Shown: positions 24,955 to 32,731 of the stretch, in pieces
Layout of the letters: each line of letters starts with the position of its first letter
How positions within the stretch are numbered: the stretch's first letter is position 1
DNA from: Cyanobium sp. CH-040
GTDB taxonomy: Bacteria; Cyanobacteriota; Cyanobacteriia; PCC-6307; Cyanobiaceae
Direction of reading: 5' to 3'
DNA length: 51,574 nt
NCBI RefSeq assembly: GCF_024346135.1
Contig: NZ_JAGQCJ010000018.1
Coordinates: forward strand, 1-51,574
Program-made: the position numbers and the translations under genes
Notes under the pieces: generated by a model
The model's database searches: none
What the model was told of the DNA's origin: nothing
Seen by the model: only the letters and a program-made list of their open reading frames with translations

Positions 24955-27217
24955 GGCCGGCGGAGCCGCCCGCGGCCTGAGGGCCCGCTGGCTGGAGGGG
25001 CTGGAGCGCCTGCACGTGCTCGAAAACCGCGTGCGCTGGGCCTACACCCTTCCCGAGGGCGTCAGCCACGCCCCGCGGCAACTCGCCGCCGCCATCGGCC
25101 AGTTCGACGGCGTGCTCAGCGCCCGGGAGAACCCCGTGCTGCGTTCGCTGGTGGTGGTGTTCGACAGGACGCGCACCAGCGTCGAATCGCTGGAAGATCA
25201 GCTGCTCTCCCTGGTGGCCCCCCTGCCGCGCGGAGCACCGGCAGTGCCTCTGCACGCCAGCGGCCTGGCCTGGCTGCCGGTGGGGCTGTCCCTGCTGAAT
25301 CTGATCGCCGGCCGCTTCCTGTCCCGCCAGGCCCAGCTGGCCGCCACCGCGGCGATCGCCTGGCCCATCTGGCGGCAGGCCGCCGCGGATGTCGGCCGCC
25401 TGCATCTGGGCTCCCACCTGCTGGAGGCCACGGCGGTGCTGGTGTCGCTGCGTCAGCGCGACCTCACGGCGGCCAACGCCACCACCTTCCTGCTGCTGCT
25501 GGCCGAGGTGCTGGAGGAGAGCATCGGCCGCCGCTCCGATGCCCTGCTGCTCAGCCTGCTGCGGCCCATGGAGGGCCAGGTGTGGGTGCTGCGCGAGGGG
25601 GTGGAGATGCAGATGCCGCTGGCGGAGCTGCGGGGCGGCGAGACCGTGGTGCTCACCGCCGGCGCGATCGTGCCGGTGGACGGCACCGTGCTGGGCGGCC
25701 AGGCCACGCTGAACGAGGCCGCCATGACCGGCGAGAGCCGGCCCACCGCCAAGGAGCGGGGTGATTCCGTGCTCTCCGGCACGGTGGTGGAGGAGGGGCG
25801 GTTGCTGGTGTACGCCGAGCAGGTGGGAGCCGAGACGGCCGCCGCCAAGATCTCGGCCTTCGTGCGCGACTCGCTCGCCTCCCGCAGCGCCGTGCAGCTC
25901 CAGGCCTCCCGGCTGGCGGATCGGCTGGTGCCGGCGGTGTTCGGCCTGGCGGGTCTCACCCTGCTGTTCTCGCGCAGCTGGCGCCGCACCGCGGCGGTGC
26001 TGCAGGCCGACTACTGCTGTGCCCTCAAGCTCTCGATGCCCGTGGCCTTCAAGGCGGCCATGGCCCGGGCCGGCTCCCAGGGCGTGCTGGTGAAGGGCGC
26101 CAGCGCCCTGGAACGGCTGGCCCAGGCCGACACCGTCGTGTTCGACAAGACCGGCACGCTCACCACCGGCCGGCTGGAGGTGAGCGACACGATCTCCTTC
26201 GACAGCGCCTACAGCCCCGCCGACATCCTCAACCTGGCGGCCTCGATCGAGGAGCATGCCGTCCATCCCGTGGCCCTGGCGGTGGTGGAGGCGGCCCGGG
26301 GCCAGGGCTACCGCCATTTCGAGCACACCCAGGTGGAGTTCGTGGTGGCCCACGGGGTGGCCTCGGCCATCGGCGATCAGCGCGTGGTGGTGGGATCGCC
26401 GCACTTCGTGCTCGAGGACGAAGGCATCGACCCCAGGCCCCATCAGGCGGCGATCGAACCGTTGCTGGCCGCCGGCAAGACCCTGCTGCCCATCGGCTTC
26501 GCCGGCCGCCTGATCGGTGTGGTGGCCCTGCAGGACCAGCTGCGCACCAACAGCCGGGCCACCGTGGAGCGGCTGCGTGCCCTCGGTGCCCGCCGTGTGC
26601 TGATGCTCAGCGGTGACCGGCCGGAGGTGGCCGAGCGGATGGGCGCGTCCTGCGGTCTCGACGGCGTTCACGCCGGGCTGCTGCCGGCCGACAAGGCCCG
26701 GATCGTCGCGGAGCTGATCGCCGCGGGCTCCCGGGTGGTGTTCGTCGGTGATGGGATCAACGATGCCCCGGCTCTGGCGGGGGCCAGTGTGGGGATCGCC
26801 ATGAGCCGGGGAGCCGAAGTGGCCCGCCTCTCGGCCGACATCACCCTGCTCGATGACGACATCGCCCGCGTCGCGGACGTGAAGGCGATCGCCAACGCCA
26901 CCATGGCCCGCATCGACGCGAACTATCTGGCGACCGTGGGCATCAACAGCGGCATCCTCGGTGCCGCGGCCATGGGCTGGCTGTCACCGGTGCGCTCCTC
27001 GCTGCTGCACAACGGAAGCACGGTGGCGATCCTGCTCAGCGCCCTGGCCACCGCTTCGGGCGCCACCCCGGGCCGTGGCGATGCAGCCCTTGATGTTCCA
27101 GTGGACGAAGACAGACCTGCGGAACCGGTGCTGACTCGAGCCGAACCCCCTGACCAGGACCGTCCCCATCAGGACGGCCCGGAAGCGCACAGCACTCCGG
27201 GCCGGTTCGTGTTCTGA
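24923..27217 (+). CDS. P1B-type metal ATPase with CCALKLSMP motif (FezB-like candidate)
   Basis: The 764-residue P1B ATPase begins with a Cys-less HMA-like domain (about residues 30-95). The actuator TGES is at 269-272, the transmembrane metal motif is YCCALKLSMP (Cys365, Cys366, Pro373) instead of CPC, phosphorylation site DKTGT has Asp408, the P1B-specific His-Pro lies in HAVHPVAL near 447, and GDGIND is at 609-614. The Cys-Ala-Leu-x-Leu-Ser-x-Pro type motif resembles the P1B-6 group that includes ferrosome FezB, rather than Cu, Zn or Co pumps. The hydrophilic C-terminus after about 700 is Pro/Asp-rich. Its start overlaps the upstream membrane-protein gene. Confidence 0.85.
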   Translation: MQASPATAPAEAGGAARGLRARWLEGLERLHVLENRVRWAYTLPEGVSHAPRQLAAAIGQFDGVLSARENPVLRSLVVVFDRTRTSVESLEDQLLSLVAPLPRGAPAVPLHASGLAWLPVGLSLLNLIAGRFLSRQAQLAATAAIAWPIWRQAAADVGRLHLGSHLLEATAVLVSLRQRDLTAANATTFLLLLAEVLEESIGRRSDALLLSLLRPMEGQVWVLREGVEMQMPLAELRGGETVVLTAGAIVPVDGTVLGGQATLNEAAMTGESRPTAKERGDSVLSGTVVEEGRLLVYAEQVGAETAAAKISAFVRDSLASRSAVQLQASRLADRLVPAVFGLAGLTLLFSRSWRRTAAVLQADYCCALKLSMPVAFKAAMARAGSQGVLVKGASALERLAQADTVVFDKTGTLTTGRLEVSDTISFDSAYSPADILNLAASIEEHAVHPVALAVVEAARGQGYRHFEHTQVEFVVAHGVASAIGDQRVVVGSPHFVLEDEGIDPRPHQAAIEPLLAAGKTLLPIGFAGRLIGVVALQDQLRTNSRATVERLRALGARRVLMLSGDRPEVAERMGASCGLDGVHAGLLPADKARIVAELIAAGSRVVFVGDGINDAPALAGASVGIAMSRGAEVARLSADITLLDDDIARVADVKAIANATMARIDANYLATVGINSGILGAAAMGWLSPVRSSLLHNGSTVAILLSALATASGATPGRGDAALDVPVDEDRPAEPVLTRAEPPDQDRPHQDGPEAHSTPGRFVF

Positions 27218-27245
27218 GGGGCCGGGCCCGAGCGGCCCGGTCTCA
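27215..27245. terminator. bidirectional hairpin between convergent ATPase and ferritin genes
   Basis: CCGGGCC (27222-27228) pairs perfectly with GGCCCGG (27234-27240) around a 5-base loop, extended by TGAG/CTCA. It fills the 32-base gap between the P1B ATPase stop and the ferritin stop. No U-run is present on either side. Confidence 0.55.
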
Positions 27246-27249
27246 GGGC

Positions 27250-27828
27250 TCAGGCCAGCTTGGCCGGATCGTGCTTGCCGTCGCTGAGCTCGCCATCGAT
27301 GATCAGCAGCGCCGCCGGCTGGTTCTGGGCGAAGCGCACCCGGCCCAGCAGATGGGCGAAGGTGTTCTCGGAGTTCACCTGGTTGTCCACCAGGGGGTCG
27401 AGGAACACCGTGGTGCGGGTGTCACCCGAGCGCTCGGCCATGGCGTACATCTGCTGGAGCGAGGTGGTGACATCCGCCTCCATCTGGAAGGAGGCCGCCA
27501 GGATCTCCTCGGGCGACTGCCAGGCCTGGGCGGGTGCCGGCACGTCCTGCAGCACCACCGTCTGTCCGCGGGCGATCAGATAGTCGGCGAACGTACCGGC
27601 GTGCTCCTGCTCATCACGGGATTCGTGCTTGAAGAAATGGGAGAAACCGCGCAGTTCACGCTCGGCGAACCAGATGGCCATGGCGAAGTAGGCCGCGCTG
27701 GCCTTGCGTTCCATTGTGAGGTGCTGCTGGAGGGCCTCCAGCAGGGCCGCTTCCATGGGCTGGGCCATGGCCCGGCCCGCAGGGCCGGCGCTGACGGTGG
27801 TGGGGGTGGAGCTGCCGGTGGAGATCAT
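27250..27828 (-). CDS. second ferritin, with N-terminal extension
   Basis: The 192-residue ferritin has a 25-residue Ser/Thr/Ala-rich extension before the cage domain. Ferroxidase ligands Glu40, Glu73, His76, Glu117 and Gln150 have exactly the same spacings as in the ferritin at 15.7 kb, but the third-site Glu is replaced by Ser153 (Glu154 is next to it). The extension could be trimmed if an in-frame ATG (MAQPMEA, residue 21) is the real start. It converges on the P1B ATPase gene and has a 412-base upstream region with hairpins and an opposite-strand terminator. Confidence 0.9.
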   Translation of the reverse strand: MISTGSSTPTTVSAGPAGRAMAQPMEAALLEALQQHLTMERKASAAYFAMAIWFAERELRGFSHFFKHESRDEQEHAGTFADYLIARGQTVVLQDVPAPAQAWQSPEEILAASFQMEADVTTSLQQMYAMAERSGDTRTTVFLDPLVDNQVNSENTFAHLLGRVRFAQNQPAALLIIDGELSDGKHDPAKLA

Positions 27829-27978
27829 CGAAATAGGGAAGCGAAGGCTGAAGGGGCTGGCTCAAGGAGCTGAGTGGCTTGCGCGCCAGGGGTGCGGGTT
27901 GCGCTCTGGAGCAGAGGCCGGAACCGAGCGCTGATGTCCGGGATCAGAAAGCCCGCTGAGCGTTGACGTGAGCGGGCT

Positions 27979-28008
27979 GATCTGGGTGCTGATGATCTGG
28001 GTGCTGAT
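27979..28008. repeat. perfect 15-bp tandem duplication
   Basis: GATCTGGGTGCTGAT occurs twice head to tail (27979-27993 and 27994-28008), within the ferritin leader and next to the preceding hairpin. Confidence 0.85.
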
Positions 28009-28057
28009 CTGAATCCCGCACTGGCAAGGGTGAATTGATGTAAGAAATGATACATCG

Positions 28058-28082
28058 CCTGCCCGCTGCAGGCAGGGTTTTT
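28058..28082 (+). terminator. orphan plus-strand Rho-independent terminator
   Basis: CCTGCC (28058-28063), a 7-base loop and GGCAGG (28071-28076) are followed by GTTTTT. Both flanking genes are on the minus strand, so this terminator would end an unannotated plus-strand transcript. Confidence 0.65.
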
Positions 28083-28101
28083 GAGGTGTGATTTTCACCA
28101 G

Positions 28102-28147
28102 CCAGTTGCGAATGAGTGGCAGTTGCTGTAGTGCCATTCATTGCTGG
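28102..28147. other. long imperfect hairpin between queD and ferritin
   Basis: AATGAGTGGCA (28111-28121) pairs with TGCCATTCATT (28132-28142) with one G-T wobble, flanked by CCAG/CTGG. On the minus strand it lies about 95 bases past the queD stop; no U-run follows on that strand. Confidence 0.5.
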
Positions 28148-28240
28148 TTTCCCCGGCCTGTCCTGCTGCCGGTTCCGGTTGCGATCGGTGCCCGGGAGTG
28201 TCGGTTTGGTCACGCCCTTCGGCAGGAGGCCGCACCCGGT

Positions 28241-28711
28241 TCAGGACCCGGCGGCGAACCAGGCCGGCAGGGCCTCGTAGCAGGCCGCGTTCTTCTCGTT
28301 CTCGCGGGCCTCGCTTCTCCAGCAGCAGGTGCGTCCGCCGTCGCGGGCGAGCAGCAACTCGTTGGCCCAGCCCCACACCAGCTCGGCGCTGCTCTCCATG
28401 CCCACGTTGGCCATCACCCGCAGATCGAGGGCGCCCTGCTCATGGAGCTGCCGCCAGGTGGGCAGCAGGGGATCGTCGGCGCTGGCCAGGAAGGTGTGGT
28501 CGAACTGCTCCGCCAGCCGCCGCTCCAGCTCGCGCAGCCCGGAGAAGTCCACCACGAAGCCGTTTTCGTCGAGGGCGGTGGCCCGGAACCAGAAGTGGAA
28601 GCTGCGGCTGTAGCCGTGCACGAAGCGGCAGTGGCCGGCGTGCCGCCACTGACGGTGGGTGCAGGGGTAGCCGCTGAAGGTCTTGCTGCAGCTGTGGACC
28701 GGTGAGGACAT
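28241..28711 (-). CDS. queD: 6-carboxytetrahydropterin synthase-like protein (QueD/PTPS family)
   Basis: This 156-residue T-fold protein belongs to the QueD/6-pyruvoyl-tetrahydropterin synthase family, acting in queuosine or pterin biosynthesis. [13 protein letters not shown] (about residues 26-38) corresponds to the catalytic Cys and zinc-site segment; the usual HGH is HGY here, so one classical zinc His is Tyr. [10 protein letters not shown] and the FDHTFLA segment match the family's second half. The ATG at 28711 overlaps the ATG of hisIE on the other strand. Whether it makes preQ0 precursor or another pterin is undecided. Confidence 0.8.
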   Translation of the reverse strand: MSSPVHSCSKTFSGYPCTHRQWRHAGHCRFVHGYSRSFHFWFRATALDENGFVVDFSGLRELERRLAEQFDHTFLASADDPLLPTWRQLHEQGALDLRVMANVGMESSAELVWGWANELLLARDGGRTCCWRSEARENEKNAACYEALPAWFAAGS

Positions 28712-29426
28712 GGGGGAAGATCGAGGCAGCGGCAGCGCCTGGGCCTTGCAAGCATCATTCCAGTCCCCGGATCCGGCGTTCATCGCCGGCCTGCGCTTCA
28801 ACGAGGCCGGCCTGATCCCGGCCATCGCCCAGGACTGGCTCGACGGCGCCGTGCTGATGGTGGCCTGGATGAACCGGGAGGCGCTGGAGCGCACAGTTGA
28901 AAGCGGCGAGGTGCACTACTGGAGCCGCTCCCGCGCCGAGCTCTGGCACAAGGGCGCCACCAGCGGCCACATCCAGACCCTGCGGGGCCTGCGCTACGAC
29001 TGCGACGCCGATGTGCTGCTGCTCACGGTCGAGCAGCGCGGCGATGTGGCCTGCCACACCGGCGCCCGCAGCTGCTTCTACGACGACGGCCCCACGCCCA
29101 CTGCCGGTGGGGCCACGGCGCCGCCGCCGCCGGCCGATGTCTGCACCGAGCTGATGCGGGTGATCGAGGGGCGCCGCGACCACCCCGAACCCGGCAGCTA
29201 CACCAACAGGCTGCTGGAGGGGGGCGACAACCGCATCCTCAAGAAGATCGGTGAGGAGAGCGCCGAGTTCGTGATGGCCTGCAAGGACGGCGATCCTGCC
29301 GAGATCGCCGGCGAGGCGGCCGACCTCCTGTTCCACCTGCAGGTGGCCCTGGCCCACCACGGGGTGAGCTGGCGGGATGTGCAGCAGGTGCTGGCCGGGC
29401 GCCGCGGTGCGCCCAGGCGGGAGTGA
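28710..29426 (+). CDS. hisIE: HisIE, phosphoribosyl-AMP cyclohydrolase / phosphoribosyl-ATP pyrophosphatase
   Basis: This 238-residue bifunctional enzyme catalyses steps 2 and 3 of histidine biosynthesis. The HisI domain (about 20-130) carries [16 protein letters not shown] and the zinc/active-site motif [13 protein letters not shown]; the HisE domain (about 145-232) carries [14 protein letters not shown] and [14 protein letters not shown] purine-rich GGTGAGG sits four bases before the ATG at 28710; a TTG at 28746 is an alternative that would free space from the divergent queD. Both domains are complete. Confidence 0.93.
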   Translation: MGEDRGSGSAWALQASFQSPDPAFIAGLRFNEAGLIPAIAQDWLDGAVLMVAWMNREALERTVESGEVHYWSRSRAELWHKGATSGHIQTLRGLRYDCDADVLLLTVEQRGDVACHTGARSCFYDDGPTPTAGGATAPPPPADVCTELMRVIEGRRDHPEPGSYTNRLLEGGDNRILKKIGEESAEFVMACKDGDPAEIAGEAADLLFHLQVALAHHGVSWRDVQQVLAGRRGAPRRE

Positions 29427-29454
29427 GCGCAGTGAGAAGTGAGCGGAGTGAGAA
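29423..29454. repeat. 16-bp tandem repeat after hisIE
   Basis: GTGAGCGCAGTGAGAA (29423-29438) is followed directly by GTGAGCGGAGTGAGAA (29439-29454), one mismatch. It starts at the hisIE stop and ends 28 bases before znuC. Confidence 0.8.
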
Positions 29455-29482
29455 CGGGCTGCCGCGCCCCTAGCCTGGAGTG

Positions 29483-30364
29483 ATGCTGAAAACGGTTCCC
29501 AGCATCGGCTCCGGCTCCGCCACTTCCACCGCCACCGGCCCCGAGGTGGTGCTCCAGGTGGAGGGTCTCACGGTGGGCTGGGGTGCCGCGGCCAGCGACC
29601 GCCCCGTGGTGGAGAACGTGAGTTTCCGCCTGGCCGCGGAGACGGATACGGCCCTGGTGGGTCCCAACGGCGCCGGCAAGAGCACGCTGGTGCAGGCCCT
29701 GCTCGGCATCCTGCCCCGCCAGGCCGGCAGCGTGCGGGTGCTGGGAGCCCCCCTCTCCCCCCACGGCCGGCTGCCCGCCGCCGTGCGCGCCCAGGTGGCC
29801 TATCTGCCCCAGCAGGTGAGCGTGCGGGGGCGGTTTCCCCTCACCGTGGCCGAGTTCGTGGGCCTGGGCTGGGAGCCCAGCGGCCTGCGTCTCCCCTGGG
29901 CCGGCCGCCGGGAGCGCCGGGCCGCCGTGCACGCCGCCCTGGAGCGCACCGCCTGCGCCGATCTGGCCGCGCGCCTGATCAGCGAGCTGTCCACGGGCCA
30001 GTGGAAGCGGGTGCTGCTGGCGTTCTGCGTGGTGCGCCCCCGCCGCCTGCTGGTGCTCGATGAGGCCCAGGCGGGTCTGGATCCCCAGGCCGCCGAGCAG
30101 TTCCTCCGCCTGCTCTTCGACCTGCGCCGCAGCGAGGGCTGGGCGGTGCTGCAGATCTCCCATGACCTGGAGATGGTGCGGCGCACCTGTGACCGGGTGC
30201 TCTGCCTCAACCGCAGCCTGCGCTGCCAGGGCAGCCCCGAGGTCGCCCTCTCTCCTGCCCAGCTGGAGCGCCTCTATGGCCGCGGCTACGTGCCCTATCA
30301 CCACCATCACCACCGGGAAGCCGGTGCCGCCCCGCCCCCGCCGGCGGCCCCTCCCCAGCCATGA
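29483..30364 (+). CDS. znuC: zinc ABC transporter ATP-binding protein (ZnuC-like)
   Basis: This 293-residue metal-type ABC ATPase would energise zinc uptake with the downstream ZnuB and probably the ZnuA encoded at 7.7 kb. Walker A is GPNGAGKST and the Q-loop is PQQVSVRGRFPLTV. The signature motif is degenerate, LSTGQWKR, and Walker B is followed by DEAQAGLD instead of DEPxxGLD; the switch His is in ISHDLEM. The C-terminus has five consecutive His (YHHHHHRE) before a Pro-rich tail, a possible zinc sensor. ATG 29483 or the GTG just before it may start translation. The stop overlaps the znuB ATG. Confidence 0.85.
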   Translation: MLKTVPSIGSGSATSTATGPEVVLQVEGLTVGWGAAASDRPVVENVSFRLAAETDTALVGPNGAGKSTLVQALLGILPRQAGSVRVLGAPLSPHGRLPAAVRAQVAYLPQQVSVRGRFPLTVAEFVGLGWEPSGLRLPWAGRRERRAAVHAALERTACADLAARLISELSTGQWKRVLLAFCVVRPRRLLVLDEAQAGLDPQAAEQFLRLLFDLRRSEGWAVLQISHDLEMVRRTCDRVLCLNRSLRCQGSPEVALSPAQLERLYGRGYVPYHHHHHREAGAAPPPPAAPPQP

Positions 30365-31203
30365 CCCTGCCGCCGCCGGAATGGCTGGAGCTGCTGCGCT
30401 TTCCCTTCATGCAGCGCGCCCTGGTGGCCGGGCTGCTGAGCGGGTCCCTCGGCGGTCTGCTGGGCAGCGTGGCGGTGCTGCGCCAGCTCTCCTTCTTCAG
30501 TGACGCCCTGGGCCATTCCGCCCTGCTGGGCATCAGCCTGGGGGTGCTGCTGGGGGTGGAGCCCACCCTGGTGCTGATCCCCTTCGCGGTGCTGTTCGCC
30601 CTGGCGGTTTCCCAGCTGGTGGAGCGCAGCCAGCTGCCCAGCGACGCCCTGCTCAACATCGTGTATTCCTCGTCGCTGGCGATCGCCGTGGTACTGCTGC
30701 GCCTGCTCTCGTCCCGGGCCGGCAGCCTCGAGCAGCTCCTCTTCGGCGACATCCTGGCGGTGTCCTGGGGGGATCTGCTCCTGCAGGCCCTGCTGCTGGC
30801 GGGGGTGCTCACCTACCTGCTGCTCACCCGCCGCAGCCAGATCCTGGTGAGTCTCGACCGGGGCCTGGCGGTGAGCCAGGGGGTGGCGGTGGGCTGGCAG
30901 CGGCTGCTGTTCGTGGTGGTGCTGGCGGTGGTGGTGGCCCTCTCGATCAAGGCCGTGGGGGTACTGCTGATCAGTGCCTTTGTGGTGATTCCCGCCTGCT
31001 CCGCCCGCCTGATCAGTGGCAGCTTCGCCACCTACCTGCCCCTGGCCAGCGGCATCGGCGCCTCCTGCGGGCTGATCGGACTGCTCAGCTCCGGCGTCTT
31101 CAACCTGCCCTCCGGACCCTGCGTGGTGATCGTGCAGCTGCTGGCGTTCCTCGCCGCCCTGCTCGTCCGTGCCAGCCGCCCTCCACTCAGGGGCTGGGGC
31201 TGA
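30361..31203 (+). CDS. znuB: zinc ABC transporter permease (ZnuB-like)
   Basis: The 280-residue ABC-3 family permease has about eight hydrophobic helices and family motifs FFSDALGHSALLGISLG (about 42-58) and IKAVGVLLISAFVVIPA (about 195-211). It starts in an ATGA overlap with znuC and therefore forms a two-gene unit. Its 3' end overlaps the convergent metalloprotease gene by 17 bases. No Zur-like box is recognisable upstream of znuC. Confidence 0.9.
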   Translation: MTLPPPEWLELLRFPFMQRALVAGLLSGSLGGLLGSVAVLRQLSFFSDALGHSALLGISLGVLLGVEPTLVLIPFAVLFALAVSQLVERSQLPSDALLNIVYSSSLAIAVVLLRLLSSRAGSLEQLLFGDILAVSWGDLLLQALLLAGVLTYLLLTRRSQILVSLDRGLAVSQGVAVGWQRLLFVVVLAVVVALSIKAVGVLLISAFVVIPACSARLISGSFATYLPLASGIGASCGLIGLLSSGVFNLPSGPCVVIVQLLAFLAALLVRASRPPLRGWG

Positions 31204-31960
31204 GCCCGGGCTGCCGCTGCAGCCACTGCAGCGTGGCCCGGTCGCGCCGGCTGAGGCCGAGCACCGGCACGGGGCCCGGCACGGCGGCCATGGCATCGGC
31301 GGGGTCGTCGCTGTGGCCCCAGAGGCCGAAGGCATGGCCGAGCTCGTGCAGGGCGGTGGCCTGCATGGCCTCGGGCCTCTGGCCAGGACTGATGCTCACC
31401 GTCACCCGCGGCTCCGGCAGGGGTTCTCCGCCCCGCTGCACCAGCCACAGCTCCAGCTCGGCCCGCCCGTGGCTGGCCCTGCCGCCGCGCAGGGCCGGCC
31501 GCCGCCGCCACACCAGCACCTGGGCCCGCTCCGGCTCATCCACCACGGTGACCGGCAGGAGCTCCCGCCAGGTGTCCAGGGCCCTGCTCACCGCCTGGTG
31601 CCAGGCCTGGTCCCAGCGGGCGGCAGGCCCCTCGGTGGCCCCCGGTTCGATCCACACGCACCAGTGGTCCAGGCGCGGCCAGCCGAAGGGCGTGGGCTGC
31701 AGCCGGTGGCGGTAGTCGCCGCCGGCCGGGTCGGCGGGCGGCGGCAGCCTGGGGCTGGCGCCGGAGCTGGCGTTGGCACCGGAACTGGAATTGGCGGTCA
31801 GCGACGCGGCTGGCAGCGGCTGGCCGGCCGTGGCCGGGGCACAGGCCGCAGCGTGCAAGCCGTCTGCCGGCGATGCCAGGCCGCCGGTCTGGAGTCCCAG
31901 GGCTGCAGGCAGGCACAGCACTGACAGCAGAACGGCCGGCGCCAGCGCGCGCGCGGTCAT
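31187..31960 (-). CDS. secreted metzincin-type zinc metalloprotease
   Basis: This 257-residue protein has an N-terminal signal (LLSVLCLPAALGLQ) and a Ser/Ala/Pro-rich spacer. The catalytic domain (about 90-257) carries HELGHAFGLWGHSDDP, the HExxHxxGxxH zinc motif of metzincins such as matrixins, followed by a Met-containing stretch (AMAAVPG) that may provide the Met-turn. WAWY-type strands precede it. It would be an exported protease or peptidase; the substrate is unknown. Its start overlaps the stop of the upstream membrane-protein gene (TGATG), so both are translated together. Confidence 0.85.
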   Translation of the reverse strand: MTARALAPAVLLSVLCLPAALGLQTGGLASPADGLHAAACAPATAGQPLPAASLTANSSSGANASSGASPRLPPPADPAGGDYRHRLQPTPFGWPRLDHWCVWIEPGATEGPAARWDQAWHQAVSRALDTWRELLPVTVVDEPERAQVLVWRRRPALRGGRASHGRAELELWLVQRGGEPLPEPRVTVSISPGQRPEAMQATALHELGHAFGLWGHSDDPADAMAAVPGPVPVLGLSRRDRATLQWLQRQPGLSPSP

Positions 31961-32490
31961 CAGCCCGCCAGGGTGCCCGGCAGACCCACACCCCGGGCCA
32001 TCAGGGTGGCCAGCAGGGGAATCAGGGCAAAGCCCACCAGTTCGATGTTGAGGATCCAGGCCAGCCGTGCTGCCAGGGCTTCACTCACCTGGGGCAGCTC
32101 CCCCTTGCGCAGCGGGATCGCCCAGAGGATGTAGGTGACGGTGGGGTAGAGCGACAGTCCTCCCACCCCCAGGTACAGGGCCACCTTCCACCAGAAGAGG
32201 GGGTTCCCGGTGTAGAAGTCGCTGCCCTGGCCGAAGTAGAGCACCCGCAGGATGCCGCTCACCAGAAGCGCCAGGGCGGCCATGCCGTACACCACGTCGG
32301 TGATCACCATCAGGGTGGCGTCGGCCTTGCCGGGGTTGGGGCGGATCAGGCGCCGCTCGAGCACGAGGGCGCCGAAGCAGAGCATGAAGCTCAGGTAGTG
32401 CACGTAGGCCACGGCGGCGCGGCTGAACACGGGGCTGCCGAACAGGTCGCCACCGAGCAGGGCGGGGGGGAGCGCCGCGAATCCGGCCAT
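31960..32490 (-). CDS. DUF2214 family membrane protein
   Basis: This 176-residue protein has four hydrophobic helices (about residues 22-45, 60-82, 95-120, 145-168) and the DUF2214 patterns YVHYLSFMLCFGALVLERRL and ITDVVYGMAALALLVSG. Gly-Asn-Pro-Leu-Phe-Trp-Trp-Lys before the third helix is typical. The ATG at 32490 fits the family N-terminus; the longer frame upstream crosses the promoter region of the divergent sigma factor. Function of the family is unknown. Confidence 0.8.
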   Translation of the reverse strand: MAGFAALPPALLGGDLFGSPVFSRAAVAYVHYLSFMLCFGALVLERRLIRPNPGKADATLMVITDVVYGMAALALLVSGILRVLYFGQGSDFYTGNPLFWWKVALYLGVGGLSLYPTVTYILWAIPLRKGELPQVSEALAARLAWILNIELVGFALIPLLATLMARGVGLPGTLAG

Positions 32491-32731
32491 GGGGTCAAGG
32501 CAACGGGCGAAACCGTAGCGGGCCCGGGGAAGCGCAGCGAGCCGGGTGAGTCGCCGGTGGGTCGCGGGAATGATTGACGGGCGCCATTCTGCTGATGGGC
32601 GGCCTCGGGGAGTGGGAAATGTATGAAACCTTGACGCAATTGGGAAGAAACGTGGAAACCCGAAGGCTTGTTGAAAGGTTGTCTCCTTTCGCCAGGAAGT
32701 CCGTAGGTTCAACGCAGTGCAGAGACAGACC

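Larger units (their letters stand above)
27829..28240. other. structured, relatively AT-rich intergenic region; candidate small RNA
   Basis: No protein gene is seen in this 412-base gap. It contains an AGCCCGCT/AGCGGGCT hairpin (27950-27978), a 15-bp tandem duplication, a GATGTA/TACATC inverted repeat (28037-28056), a plus-strand Rho-independent terminator and a long hairpin at 28102-28147. On the minus strand it is the leader of the ferritin gene. The plus-strand terminator serves no known gene, which suggests a small RNA transcribed left to right. Confidence 0.45.
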
